Origin: Pseudonocardia cypriaca
GTDB taxonomy: Bacteria > Actinomycetota > Actinomycetes > Mycobacteriales > Pseudonocardiaceae
Assembly: GCF_006717045.1 (NCBI RefSeq)
Contig: NZ_VFPH01000001.1
Location: forward strand, 992,001 to 1,056,000
Direction: 5' to 3'
DNA length: 64,000 bases
Position numbers and translations under genes: made by a program. The notes beneath the pieces were generated by a model, which saw only the letters and a list, made by a program, of their open reading frames with translations, was not told the origin of the DNA and made no database searches. Of this stretch, positions 25,615 to 34,610 are shown one piece after another. Numbering within the stretch: the stretch's first letter is position 1; every line of letters begins with the position of its first letter.

Positions 25615-27055
25615 TCACTTCGCCCGGCCGCCGAGGTGCTCGGCGAAGTGCTGCTCGATCGCGCGGTACAGGCGGAACTGGTTCTCGGGGTTGTCGAAGC
25701 CGTGGCCCTCGTCCTCCGCGACGATGTACTCGACCGGTACGCCGCGGTCCCGGAGGGACTCGACGATGTCGTCGGACTCGGCCTGCACCACGCGGACGTC
25801 GTTGGCGCCCTGCGCGACCAGCAGCGGGGTGCGGATCCGGCCGGCCATGGTGATGGGTGAGCGGGCCATCATGTCCGCCTCCTGGGCGGGGTCCTCCGGG
25901 TCGCCGACGTAGCGGTACCAGCTGTTGGTGTTGTAGGGCCTGGTGAGCGCCGGCAGGGTGCGCACGAAGTTCGCCAGGTTCGAGATGCCCACGTAGTCCA
26001 CCGCGGCGGCGAAGCGGTCCGGGGTGACCGTGACGCCGACGAGCGCGGCGTAACCGCCGTATGAGCCACCGAAGATGCCGATGCGGCCCGCGTCGGCGTA
26101 GCCCTGCGCCACCGCCCAGTCGGCGGCGTCGAGCAGGTCGTCGTGCATCTTCCCGGCGAACTCGCCGATCGCGGCGGTGGTGTGCCGTCTCCCGTAGCCC
26201 GTCGAGCCGCGGAAGTTGACCTGCAGGACCGCTAGCCGCGGTTGGCCAGGAACTGCGCCTGCGGGCTGTAGCCCCACGTGTCGTGGGTCCACGGTCCGCC
26301 GTGCACCAGCAGCACCATGGGCAGGTCCCGCGGCTCGACGTCGACGGGCAGCGTGAGGAACGCGTGCAGCGGCAGCCCGTCGCGGGCCGGGAAGTGGACC
26401 GCCGTCATCGGGGCCAGGTCCGCCGGGTCCAGGCGTGGGTACGCGCGGAACAGCAGCCGGCGCTCTCCCGTGTCGTGGTCGTAGAACCAGGTCACCGCCG
26501 GGTCGCGGTCGTGGATGAACGTCGCGACCCGCCGCCGCTCCGACTCGTCCGACGACAGCGTGCCCAGCACGCCGTCGGAGAGCTTCGACAGTTCGGCGTA
26601 GACCTCGGCGAAGTGCGGGTCCAGCACCTCGATGCGAGGCCGGTCCCCAGCACGCTCCCGGGCGCCGACGCCAGCGGGTCGGCGCCGAACACGCGTGCGC
26701 CCGGCGGCATCGGCGTCAGGTCGACCGCCGGCGCGTCCGGCGCGTCCAGGTCCACCCGGTGGAGGTGCCAGTCCTCGTTGCCGTCGGTGTCCTGCAGGTA
26801 CAGCAGCCAGCGCGGGTCGTCGGTCCAGTAGTAGGTCGTGATACCGCGCCGGGCGTCGTGCGTGACGCACACCGCGTCCTCGTGCCCCTGCTCGATCCCG
26901 CGCACCCACACGTTGCGCCGCCCGTACTCCGGTGCCAGGTAGGCGATCCTCGTCCCGTCCGGCGAGATCGACGGGACGGCGAACTCCGGGTCGGCGAAGA
27001 GCTCCTCGACGTCGATCGAGCGGGGGAGCGGTCCTCGACTCGGTACTGCGGTCAT
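25615..27055 (-). pseudogene. S9 family (prolyl oligopeptidase-type) peptidase, disrupted
   Basis: Three reading frames together make one S9 peptidase. The start (27055) to about 26640 gives the N-terminal propeller (MTAVPSRGP, FAVPSISPDGTRIAYLAPE). The frame then jumps near 26635-26650, and about 100 residues expected between the first propeller blades and EVLDPHFAEVYAEL are absent: a deletion plus frameshift. A second break lies at 26232-26234, where LANRG is followed by TAG instead of TAC-GCG: one missing C restores AVLQVNFRGSTGYG. The catalytic domain after it is intact: Ser in GGSYGGYAAL, Asp in GANDVRVVQ, His in DEGHGF. The single-base break could be a sequencing error, but the internal deletion argues for a real pseudogene. 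Confidence 0.85.
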
Positions 27056-27136
27056 CCAGGCTCCGATCAGGGGTCGCCGTCAGCTTACACGTGAAAACTT
27101 ATGCGGATTAGCCTTGCGCTCGGGAAGGAAACGCGC

Positions 27137-27155
27137 GTAACCTTACGTCTGTAAG
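27137..27155. promoter_or_regulatory. TetR operator-like repeats upstream of quinone oxidoreductase
   Basis: GTAA-CC-TTAC-GTCT-GTAAG contains overlapping inverted repeats, the longest being CTTAC-GTCT-GTAAG (27142-27155). It lies 26 bases before the GTG of the oxidoreductase gene, whose operon ends with a TetR gene. A related CTTACACGTG occurs further upstream near 27084. Control by that TetR is inference. Confidence 0.5.
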
Positions 27156-27180
27156 CACAGCGACCGGAACGGGGCCAGCC

Positions 27181-28230
27181 GTGGACCACACCACCGTCAC
27201 CACGCACACCACCGAGATCGTCCTGCCGGGGAAGGTCGAGCCGAGCGGCCTGCAGGTGCGCCGCCGCGACCTGCCCGCTCCGGCAGCGGGCCAGGTCGTC
27301 CTGCGGATGGACGCCACCGGGGTCTCGTTCGCCGAGCAGCAGATGCGCCGCGGCAAGTACTACGACCAGCCCGCGTTCCCGTTCGTGCCCGGATACGACG
27401 TCGTCGGCACCGTGACCGCCACCGGTCCCGGGGTGGACCCGACCCTGGTCGGGCACCGGTTCGCGGCGACGACCAAGATCGGGGGCTGGGCGTCCCACCA
27501 GCTGCTCGACGCCGCCGACCTGGTGCCCGTGCCCGACGGCGTGGACTCCGCCGACGCCGAGACCGTGGTGGTCAACGGGATCACCGCCTGGCAGATGCTG
27601 CACCGGACCGCCCGGGTCCGCACCGGGGCGACCATCGTGGTGCTCGGTGCCAACGGTGGCGTCGGGAGCACGCTGGTGCAGCTGGCCCGCCACGCCGGGA
27701 TCACCGTGATCGGCACCGCGTCGAGCCGTCACCACGCGGCGGTGCGTGAGCTGGGCGCGATCCCGGTCGACTACCGCGACCCGCAGATGTACCAGCGGAT
27801 CCGGGAGCTCGCCCCGGACGGGGTGGATGCGGTGTTCGACCACGTCGGCGGCGCCGGGATCGTCGAGTCGTGGCGGCTGCTGCGCCGCGGCGGGACGCTG
27901 GTGTCCTACGGCACCGCGGCCACCAAGGACGAGGACGGCAACTCCCAGCTCCCCGTCCTGAAGCTGTTCGCGCGGCTGATGGTGTGGAACCTGCTGCCCA
28001 ACGGCCGGTCCGCGAGCTTCTACAACTTCTGGGCCGGCCGCCGGCGGCGCGTGGACGCCTTCCGGGCCCGACTGCGTGAGGACCTCACCAACGTGCTGCA
28101 GCTACTGGCCGACGGCGTCCTCACCGCGCAGGTCGCCGCACGGTTCCCGCTGTCGCAGGCCGCGTCCGCCCTCGCGCTGGCCGAGTCGCGCACCGTCACC
28201 GGCAAGGTCGTCATCGTCCCGGACGCGTGA
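27181..28230 (+). CDS. Medium-chain dehydrogenase/reductase (quinone oxidoreductase-like)
   Basis: The 349-residue protein starts at GTG 27181. It has the GroES-like N-terminal domain with FPFVPGYDVVGTV and a Rossmann nucleotide site VVLGANGGVGSTLVQLARHAG (residues ~160-180, read in part), then VFDHVGG. Zinc ligands of classical alcohol dehydrogenases are absent, placing it with NADPH:quinone reductases/enoyl reductases. The TetR gene overlaps its end by 4 nt, so regulator and enzyme form one operon with probable autoregulation through the palindrome at 27137. Confidence 0.87.
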   Translation: MDHTTVTTHTTEIVLPGKVEPSGLQVRRRDLPAPAAGQVVLRMDATGVSFAEQQMRRGKYYDQPAFPFVPGYDVVGTVTATGPGVDPTLVGHRFAATTKIGGWASHQLLDAADLVPVPDGVDSADAETVVVNGITAWQMLHRTARVRTGATIVVLGANGGVGSTLVQLARHAGITVIGTASSRHHAAVRELGAIPVDYRDPQMYQRIRELAPDGVDAVFDHVGGAGIVESWRLLRRGGTLVSYGTAATKDEDGNSQLPVLKLFARLMVWNLLPNGRSASFYNFWAGRRRRVDAFRARLREDLTNVLQLLADGVLTAQVAARFPLSQAASALALAESRTVTGKVVIVPDA

Positions 28231-28847
28231 CCGTCGTGGCAGCCACCCGCCGCGCCCGCGTCCGGCCGAGGAGCCGCCGGGGAGAAGGGCGGCTGCTGCG
28301 CACCGAGATCCTGGCCGCCGCGGCCGAACTGCTCGACGCGAGCGGTGACGAACGGGCGGTGACCCTCCGGGCCGTTGCCCGCCGGGTCGGGATCTCCGCC
28401 CCTTCGATCTACCCGCACTTCCCAGATCGGCCGGCGATCGTGCTGGCCGTCGTCCGGCAGGGTTTCGTCGAGCTCGCCGACCGGATCCACGCGGCCGCCG
28501 ACACAGCAGGCGAGGATCCCCACCTCCGGCTGGTCGCCGCCTGCCGCGCGTACATCGACTTCGCACGCAGCCATCCCGAGCGGTACCGCGCGATGTTCAC
28601 GGGCGCCCACGACGCGGAGGATCCGGCCGCCCTCGTCGCCGAGGCGGTGCTGCTCCTCACCGTGACCCTGACCGACTGCGTCGCGGCCGGCCGGTCGACC
28701 AGCGCCGACCCGGGCGCCGACGCGATCTCGCTCTGGGTCGGCCTGCACGGTCTCGCCCACCAGTACGCCGTCGCCACGTCGTTCCCCTGGCCGACGGACA
28801 TCGTCCACCGGATCACCGCACCCCTGTCCCGCCTCGTCGTCATCTGA
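28227..28847 (+). CDS. TetR family transcriptional regulator (TetR_C_13-like)
   Basis: Coupled by GTGA overlap to the oxidoreductase, this 206-residue protein has a basic leader and the TetR helix-turn-helix VTLRAVARRVGISAPSIYPHFPD at ~45-70. The C-terminal part (AACRAYIDFARSHPERYRAMF; WVGLHGLAHQYA) matches the TetR_C_13 ligand domain. It probably represses its own operon in response to an electrophile or quinone substrate of the adjacent enzyme. Confidence 0.88.
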   Translation: MTVVAATRRARVRPRSRRGEGRLLRTEILAAAAELLDASGDERAVTLRAVARRVGISAPSIYPHFPDRPAIVLAVVRQGFVELADRIHAAADTAGEDPHLRLVAACRAYIDFARSHPERYRAMFTGAHDAEDPAALVAEAVLLLTVTLTDCVAAGRSTSADPGADAISLWVGLHGLAHQYAVATSFPWPTDIVHRITAPLSRLVVI

Positions 28848-28883
28848 CGCCGAGGCCCCGCACCACCTCGTATCGGAGAGATC

Positions 28884-29501
28884 ATGACCGCCGCAGCCCT
28901 GCCCGTTCCGGTCTCCGCCCGCGCCGCCACCGGCGCCGACGTCGACAGCCGCGGGGCCTACACCGGCTTCGCGCTCGCCTACGTCCTCGGACACGGCGCC
29001 GCCGCCGTCTCGATGGGACCCGACCCGCTGATCGCACTGCCCGCCTGGCTGCCGATGACCCTCCTCGGCTCCGGACTCGCCGCCGGCACCGTCTTCGCGA
29101 GCGTCGCCGCCACCCGTGCCCAGCGGGGCGCAGGCCCGCACGACAGCCTCTCCGGGAAGCTGCTGGGCCTGTCGTGGATCAGCGCCTTCGCCGCGCTGTT
29201 CCTCGCCATCACCGGTCTCACCGCCCAGATGGAGCTGCCCCACCTGCAGGCGATCCTGTGGCCGACCTGGGCCGGCTTCCTCGTGGGTGTGCTCTACCTC
29301 GGGGAAGGCGCCGCCCGCCGCAACCTCCTGCACTACGGCCTCGGCACGTGGCTCGCCCTGACCTCGACGGCCTCCCTCTTCCTCGCCGTCCCCAACCTGT
29401 TCTGGGTCCTCGCCGTCGCAGGCGGCGGCGGATTCGCCGTAGCGGCTGTCCTGGAGGGCCGCCGGCTCGCCCGCAACGGCGGCGGGAAGCTCGTCGCCTG
29501 A
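28884..29501 (+). CDS. Polytopic membrane protein of unknown function
   Basis: The 205-residue protein has about five or six hydrophobic segments, e.g. ~25-45, 48-70, 95-112, 122-138, 147-185, and a basic C-terminus (EGRRLARNGGGKLVA). GAGPHDSLSGKLLGL lies in a loop. No family comes to mind. It is 36 nt downstream of the TetR gene, preceded by GGAGAG, and followed by a strong hairpin, so it may be the last gene of the oxidoreductase-TetR operon. Confidence 0.75.
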   Translation: MTAAALPVPVSARAATGADVDSRGAYTGFALAYVLGHGAAAVSMGPDPLIALPAWLPMTLLGSGLAAGTVFASVAATRAQRGAGPHDSLSGKLLGLSWISAFAALFLAITGLTAQMELPHLQAILWPTWAGFLVGVLYLGEGAARRNLLHYGLGTWLALTSTASLFLAVPNLFWVLAVAGGGGFAVAAVLEGRRLARNGGGKLVA

Positions 29502-29512
29502 CCGATGCCGGC

Positions 29513-29554
29513 GAGTGGCCTCTCACGCGATCCGACGTGCGTGGGAGGCCACTC
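29513..29554 (+). terminator. Long-stem terminator-like hairpin
   Basis: GAGTGGCCTCTCACGC (29513-29528) pairs with GCGTGGGAGGCCACTC (29539-29554): a 16-bp stem with one G-T pair and a 10-nt loop, 12 bases after the stop of the membrane-protein gene. No T-run follows, which is normal for actinomycete terminators. Confidence 0.75.
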
Positions 29555-29621
29555 GTGTGTGCGCAGTTCCTGGTCCCACTGCACCCTGGCACGGCATTGC
29601 CCAAGGCCGGACGCTGGGATC

Positions 29622-29903
29622 ATGACTGATCAAAGCTCGCCGAGCGCGCACGTCGACGTCGTGGGGATGTGGGTCACCGCGGACGGCTTCATCCGGCAGG
29701 AGCTACTCCCGAACGGACGCTACGACGAGGCCCGCGGCAGCCGGCAGAGCGCGTACACGGGCCGCTACGCGGTGGCCGGATCGCACCTCGACTACGTCGA
29801 CGACACGGGTTTCACGGCGACCGGTGACGTGCGCGACGGCATCCTCTACCACGAGCACCTGGTCCTGTTCCGCGAGAACGACCCCCGGCGTACAGCACGT
29901 TGA
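29622..29903 (+). CDS. Atu4866 domain protein
   Basis: The 93-residue protein starts at ATG 29622. The sequence GMWVTADGFIRQELLPNGRY, the AYTGRYAV strand and YVDDTGFTATGDV correspond closely to the small beta-barrel Atu4866 family (PF11512). In other bacteria this domain is often next to SDR or regulator genes; its function is not known. Here it stands between a terminator and the multicopper oxidase gene. The C-terminus (ENDPRRTAR) looks slightly frayed compared with the usual end of the domain. Confidence 0.8.
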   Translation: MTDQSSPSAHVDVVGMWVTADGFIRQELLPNGRYDEARGSRQSAYTGRYAVAGSHLDYVDDTGFTATGDVRDGILYHEHLVLFRENDPRRTAR

Positions 29904-30002
29904 CCAGCGGATCGCTGAACAGGGGCTCGTGCGTGGCGCGCGCCGTGGGTTAGGCGGTTCTCGCCGACGCGAGCGGTCGCGGCCCGGGGCCACCGTGTCC
30001 TG

Positions 30003-31820
30003 GTGTTCGAGCCGCTCGCCATCACCGACATGGTCCTCGCCCTGCTGGCGATGATCGCCGGACTCGTCGTCGGCCGGCGGGCCGCCGGTCCCACAGCGCG
30101 GCTACGCCGGTGGCTGTCGATCATGGCGGCGCTGGTGGCTGCGCGCCTGGTCGTCGCCCTCCTGATCCTCACCGGCGGCACCGTGCTGGCCGAGTCGCGG
30201 CTGGTCGTGCAGGTCCCGCTGGCGGTCCTGCCGGTCGCATGGGCGGTCCGGCGGCCGAGCAGGACGGCCGCGCAGGTTGCTGCGGCCGGGGTACTGCTGT
30301 CGGGCTGGTGGCTGTTCGTGCCGTTCGGGGCGCAGGACACGTGGTTCGTGCTCGCCGGTTCGACGGCGGCGCTGGTGGCGATCGCGGCGCTGGGCCGGTG
30401 GCGTCGGTCGGGTTCCCGGGCCTCCCGCATGCCGTGGCCCGCCGTGGCGCTCCTGCTGGTGCCCGCGGTCGGGTTGGCGCTGGCCGGCCAGGCGAACGCG
30501 GCAGCGGCCGGGCACCACCACTCCGCGGCCGGTGGCATCAGCGTGGATCAGCTCACCGGCCCGCGCGACCGGGAGCCGGATGTCCGGGTGACGCTGACCG
30601 CGGCCAGGGGGGAGGTGCGCCTCGCCTCCGGCCACGCGGCCGACGCGCTCCTGTTCAACGGCACCGCCCCCGGCCCCGAGATCCGCGCGGAGGTGGGGCA
30701 GCTGGTCGAGGTGACGCTGGTCAACAGTGATGTCGAGGAAGGCGTGAGCCTGCACTGGCACGGCGTCGACGTGCCCAACGCGGAGGACGGCGTGCCCGGC
30801 GTGACGCAGAACGCGGTCCGGCCGGGAGGGCGGCACGTGTACCGGTTCGTCCCGAACCGGTCGGGCACGTTCTGGTACCACACGCACCGGGATGCGCTGC
30901 GCAGCGTCGAGCGGGGGTTGTTCGGAGCGCTGGTCGTCGAGGACGCGGGGCGGGGAGCAGCGGGGTTCGAGCGCACCCTCTTCACACATCGGTGGCCCGC
31001 TGCCGCCGCCGCGATCACCGCCTTCGACCGGGCCGACCAGCCGACCCGCCAGGCCGTCGAGGCCGGCCGTGAGGTGCGCCTGAGGTTGATCAACAGCTCC
31101 GCGGAGCCGAACCGGGTCCACGTCGGCGGCACCCCGTTCACCGTCGCCGCCATCGACGGCAACCCGATCGAGGGCGCCGCTCCGGTCGGCCCGGGCACCG
31201 ACCTGCTGCTGGCCGCGGGCGGACGCTACGACCTCACCTTCACGATGCCCGACGGCCCGGTGACCCTGGCCATCGACGCGTCGGCCGCGCTCGCCCTCAG
31301 CCCCGGTGGTACCGCCGTCCCCGCCGCCCCGGCCACCGGCGCGCTGTTCGACCCGTTCACCTACGGCTCCGGCGCCGCGCCCGCCCCGGACGACCACGAC
31401 CGAACGTTCGACCTCCGGCTCGACGACGGGTTCGGCTTCGGCCCGGGCGGGTTCGGCTACGTCAGCAGCTCGATCAACGGCCGCCTGTACCCGGCGGTGC
31501 CCACGCTCGAGGTCGTCGAGGGGGAGCGGGTGAAGGTGCGCATCGCCAACCGCAGCATCGTCGACCACCCCATGCACCTGCACGGGCACCGGGTCCGGGT
31601 GCTGTCGCGCAACGGCGTGCCGGCCGCGGGCGGCGCGTGGTGGACCGACACGCTCAACGTGGCGCCCGGTGAGGTGTTCGAGATCGCGTTCACCGCGGAC
31701 AACCCCGGGATCTGGATGGACCACTGCCACAACTTCGAGCACGGTGCCAACGGCATGATCTTGCATCTCGCCTATGAAGGCGTGACCACGCCGTACTCGG
31801 CCGACCACGCGCCCGAGTGA
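30003..31820 (+). CDS. Multicopper oxidase with N-terminal membrane domain
   Basis: The 605-residue protein (GTG start) opens with about six hydrophobic segments over residues 1-170, then a cupredoxin-fold oxidase. All four copper motifs are present: HWHG (251-254), HTH (293-295), HPMHLHGH starting at His522, and HCHNFEH (574-580) followed by Met in GANGM as type-1 axial ligand. A short GHHHSAAGG segment follows the last membrane helix and may help load copper. It would be anchored with the oxidase domain outside, oxidising metals or phenolics with O2. Family members of two-domain plus membrane type are known in actinomycetes. Confidence 0.88.
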   Translation: MFEPLAITDMVLALLAMIAGLVVGRRAAGPTARLRRWLSIMAALVAARLVVALLILTGGTVLAESRLVVQVPLAVLPVAWAVRRPSRTAAQVAAAGVLLSGWWLFVPFGAQDTWFVLAGSTAALVAIAALGRWRRSGSRASRMPWPAVALLLVPAVGLALAGQANAAAAGHHHSAAGGISVDQLTGPRDREPDVRVTLTAARGEVRLASGHAADALLFNGTAPGPEIRAEVGQLVEVTLVNSDVEEGVSLHWHGVDVPNAEDGVPGVTQNAVRPGGRHVYRFVPNRSGTFWYHTHRDALRSVERGLFGALVVEDAGRGAAGFERTLFTHRWPAAAAAITAFDRADQPTRQAVEAGREVRLRLINSSAEPNRVHVGGTPFTVAAIDGNPIEGAAPVGPGTDLLLAAGGRYDLTFTMPDGPVTLAIDASAALALSPGGTAVPAAPATGALFDPFTYGSGAAPAPDDHDRTFDLRLDDGFGFGPGGFGYVSSSINGRLYPAVPTLEVVEGERVKVRIANRSIVDHPMHLHGHRVRVLSRNGVPAAGGAWWTDTLNVAPGEVFEIAFTADNPGIWMDHCHNFEHGANGMILHLAYEGVTTPYSADHAPE

Positions 31821-31844
31821 TCGAGGGGTACTACCTTCGGCGGT

Positions 31845-34529
31845 GTGCGGACCTCGACACGCTCCGCCGGATCGCTCGTCGGCAGGCAGGACGAGCTCCG
31901 GCGCATCGACGAGCTGACGGGCGCCGCGCAGGCGGGGCAGGGCGGTGCGCTCGTCCTGCGCGGCGAGGCGGGCATCGGCAAGAGCGCGCTGCTGCACCAC
32001 GCCAAGGGCTCAGGGCTCCGGGTGGTCTCAGCGGCCGGATCGGAGTTCGAGTCGGAGCTGCCGTTCGCGGGCCTGCACCAGCTGTGTGCGCCGGTGCTCG
32101 GGCATCTCGCCGACCTGCCCGCATCGCACCGCGAGGCCCTCGAGGTCGCGTTCGGCCTGGTCCTGGCCACCCCGGACCTGTTCCGCATCGGCCTTGCCAC
32201 CCTGGAGCTGCTGGCGTCCGCGGCCCGGGACCGTCCGCTGCTGTGCGTGGTCGACGACGCCCATTGGCTGGATGCGGCGTCGTCGAGGGCGTTGGCCTTC
32301 GTCGCCCGGCGCCTCGGTGCCGAGCCCGTCGCCATGCTGTTCGCGGTCCGGCTGCCCGGCCCGGGCGGTGAGCTGGACGAGCTGCCGGGTCTGGTCGTCG
32401 ACGGGTTGAGCGATGCCGATGCGCGGGCGTTCCTGGCTGCAGAAAGCCTCGTGATGCTCGACGAGCAGGTGCGCGACCGGTTGCTGGCGGAGGCCCGCGG
32501 GAATCCGTTGGCCCTGCGCGAGCTGCCCAGGGCGGGCGGGTTCGCGCCGCCGGAGACGTCCTCGGTACCGACCCGGATCGAGCACAGCTTCCGGGCGAGG
32601 CTGGCCGACCTGCCCGCGGCGGCGCGGCTGCTGCTGACGGTCGCGAGCGCCGACCCGACCGGCGACCCCGCGCTGCTGTGGCCGGCCGCGCAGCGCCTGG
32701 GTATCGACGTGCAGTCCACCAGCGCGGCCGCGATCGCGACCGGGCTCGTCGAGTTCTCCAACCGCATCCGCTTCTGCCACCCACTGGCCCGGTCGGCCGT
32801 GTACCTGGCCGCGGCGGCGGATCAGCGCCGCACGGCTCATCGCGTGCTGGCCGAGGTCACCGACCCGGTCCTGGATCCGGACCGGCGTGCCTGGCACCGC
32901 GCCCAGGCCAGCGCAGGCCCGGACGACGACGTCGCCGCGGAGCTGGAGCGATCCGCGTCCCGCGCCCGGTCGCGCGGGGGAGTGGCGGCCGCCGCGGCGT
33001 TCCTCGAGCGCGCGGTGGCGCTGTCGCTGGACGGCGCCGCGCGGATCGAACGGACGCTCGCCGCCGCTCAGGCCGACCTCGATGCCGGCGCCACCGACCG
33101 GGCCGCGGATCTGATCACGACGGTCGACAACGCGGCCCTGGACGAGCTCCAGCACGCACACCTCGACCGGCTGCGGGGCCAGATCGCCTTCGTCCGGCAC
33201 CACGACCGCGACGGCCCGGCGTTCGTCCTGCGCGCCGCGCGGCGACTGGCGGGGCCGGACCCGGAGCGGTCCCGCGCCTACCTCCTGGACGCGCTCGAGA
33301 TGGCCCTCGTCGTCGGCCGGGCCACCGGCGTGCTGGAGATGGTCCTGGAGGCGGCGCGGTCGGCGGAGCCGGCGCGCTCCCCGGACGTCCTGGACGCGCT
33401 GGACCTGCTGGCCACCGCCGGGCACCGGGCCGCGGCGCCGGTGCTGCGGACCGTCCTCGACGGCGACGACGGTCCGCTGTGGACCCGCCGGCCCGCGCTC
33501 GCCTCGATGCTGGCCATGGAGCTGTGGGATCCCGACGTCCACGCGGCGGTCATCGAGTGGCTGGTCAAGACCGGTCGCGACTCGGGGTCGCCACTCGTGC
33601 TGCGCCTCGGCCTCGCCCTGACGACCTCCCACGCCGCGCTGAGCGGCGACCTCGGGCAGGCGATGGCCGCGATCGCGGAGGAGGAGGCGATCGCCGACGC
33701 GGCGGGGCTGCCCCCGCTGCTGTACCCGCGGCTGTACCTGGCCGCGATGCGGGGCCGGCGCAAGGAGGGGGTCGAGCTGTTCCGGACGGCCACCGCGGCG
33801 GCCACCGCGCACGGTGGAGGGCAGCTGATCGTCAACGTGCACTGGGCGGCGGCCGTGCTGCACAACGGTCTGGCCGACTACCCGGCCGCGCTCGCTGCGG
33901 CCCGGCAGGCCACGGCGCACGAAGACCTCGGGCCCGCCGGGTTGAGCCTGCCCGAACTGGTGGAGGCGGCCGTTCGCTGCGGCGAGCCGGGCACCGCTGC
34001 CGCCGCGCTGGAGGCCCTGACCGAGCGCACCGAGGCCAGCGGAACAGCATCGGGCCTCGGTATCGCGGCGTACGCGCGCGGGCTGGCGACCGGGGTCGAG
34101 GAGCACTACCGGGAGGCCGTCGAGCGCCTCCAGGACACCCCGCTGCTGCCCTACCGGGCCAGGGCCCATCTCCTGTACGGGGAATGGCTGCGCCGCGAAG
34201 GCCGCAGGCGCGACTGCCGCCGGCACCTGCGCACCGCCCACGACCTGCTCTCGGAGGCCGGGCTCGAGGCCTTCGCCCGGCGCGCCGCCGACGAGCTGCG
34301 GGCCAGCGGCGAGAAGGCCCGCAGCCGGTCCGGGCGCACCTACGACCAGCTCACGATGCAGGAGATTTCCATCGCCCGGCTGGTCGCCACCGGCGCGACG
34401 TCGGCCGAGGTCGCCGCCAGGCTGTTCCTCAGCCCACGGACCGTCGACGCCCATCTGCGCAACATCTTCCGCAAGCTGGGCCTCACCTCCCGCCGGCAGC
34501 TCAGGGACCACCCCGACATCGGCAGCTGA
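31845..34529 (+). CDS. LuxR family regulator with N-terminal AAA ATPase (LAL type)
   Basis: The 894-residue protein (GTG start) begins LVGRQDELRRIDELTG. Walker A is RGEAGIGKSALL at about residue 45, and Walker B is LLCVVDDAHWLD near 140. A long helical TPR-like middle follows, and the C-terminal LuxR helix-turn-helix (MQEISIARLVATGATSAEVA; LSPRTVDAHLRNIFRKLGL) occupies the last ~65 residues. Such LAL regulators activate secondary-metabolite or catabolic genes. It starts 24 nt after the multicopper oxidase gene on the same strand, which may be a target or simply co-transcribed. Confidence 0.9.
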   Translation: MRTSTRSAGSLVGRQDELRRIDELTGAAQAGQGGALVLRGEAGIGKSALLHHAKGSGLRVVSAAGSEFESELPFAGLHQLCAPVLGHLADLPASHREALEVAFGLVLATPDLFRIGLATLELLASAARDRPLLCVVDDAHWLDAASSRALAFVARRLGAEPVAMLFAVRLPGPGGELDELPGLVVDGLSDADARAFLAAESLVMLDEQVRDRLLAEARGNPLALRELPRAGGFAPPETSSVPTRIEHSFRARLADLPAAARLLLTVASADPTGDPALLWPAAQRLGIDVQSTSAAAIATGLVEFSNRIRFCHPLARSAVYLAAAADQRRTAHRVLAEVTDPVLDPDRRAWHRAQASAGPDDDVAAELERSASRARSRGGVAAAAAFLERAVALSLDGAARIERTLAAAQADLDAGATDRAADLITTVDNAALDELQHAHLDRLRGQIAFVRHHDRDGPAFVLRAARRLAGPDPERSRAYLLDALEMALVVGRATGVLEMVLEAARSAEPARSPDVLDALDLLATAGHRAAAPVLRTVLDGDDGPLWTRRPALASMLAMELWDPDVHAAVIEWLVKTGRDSGSPLVLRLGLALTTSHAALSGDLGQAMAAIAEEEAIADAAGLPPLLYPRLYLAAMRGRRKEGVELFRTATAAATAHGGGQLIVNVHWAAAVLHNGLADYPAALAAARQATAHEDLGPAGLSLPELVEAAVRCGEPGTAAAALEALTERTEASGTASGLGIAAYARGLATGVEEHYREAVERLQDTPLLPYRARAHLLYGEWLRREGRRRDCRRHLRTAHDLLSEAGLEAFARRAADELRASGEKARSRSGRTYDQLTMQEISIARLVATGATSAEVAARLFLSPRTVDAHLRNIFRKLGLTSRRQLRDHPDIGS

Positions 34530-34610
34530 CCGACGCCGCACCTCTGACGCGAGCCGGGTAGGTGGTTGTCACCGACGCGAACACCGACGGCTCGCGGGCA
34601 TCGTCATCAC

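Noticed and set aside
32028..34541. 837-codon minus-strand frame opposite the LuxR-type ATPase
   Set aside because: Low-complexity composition and no motifs; the plus strand has Walker A/B and a LuxR helix-turn-helix over the same bases.
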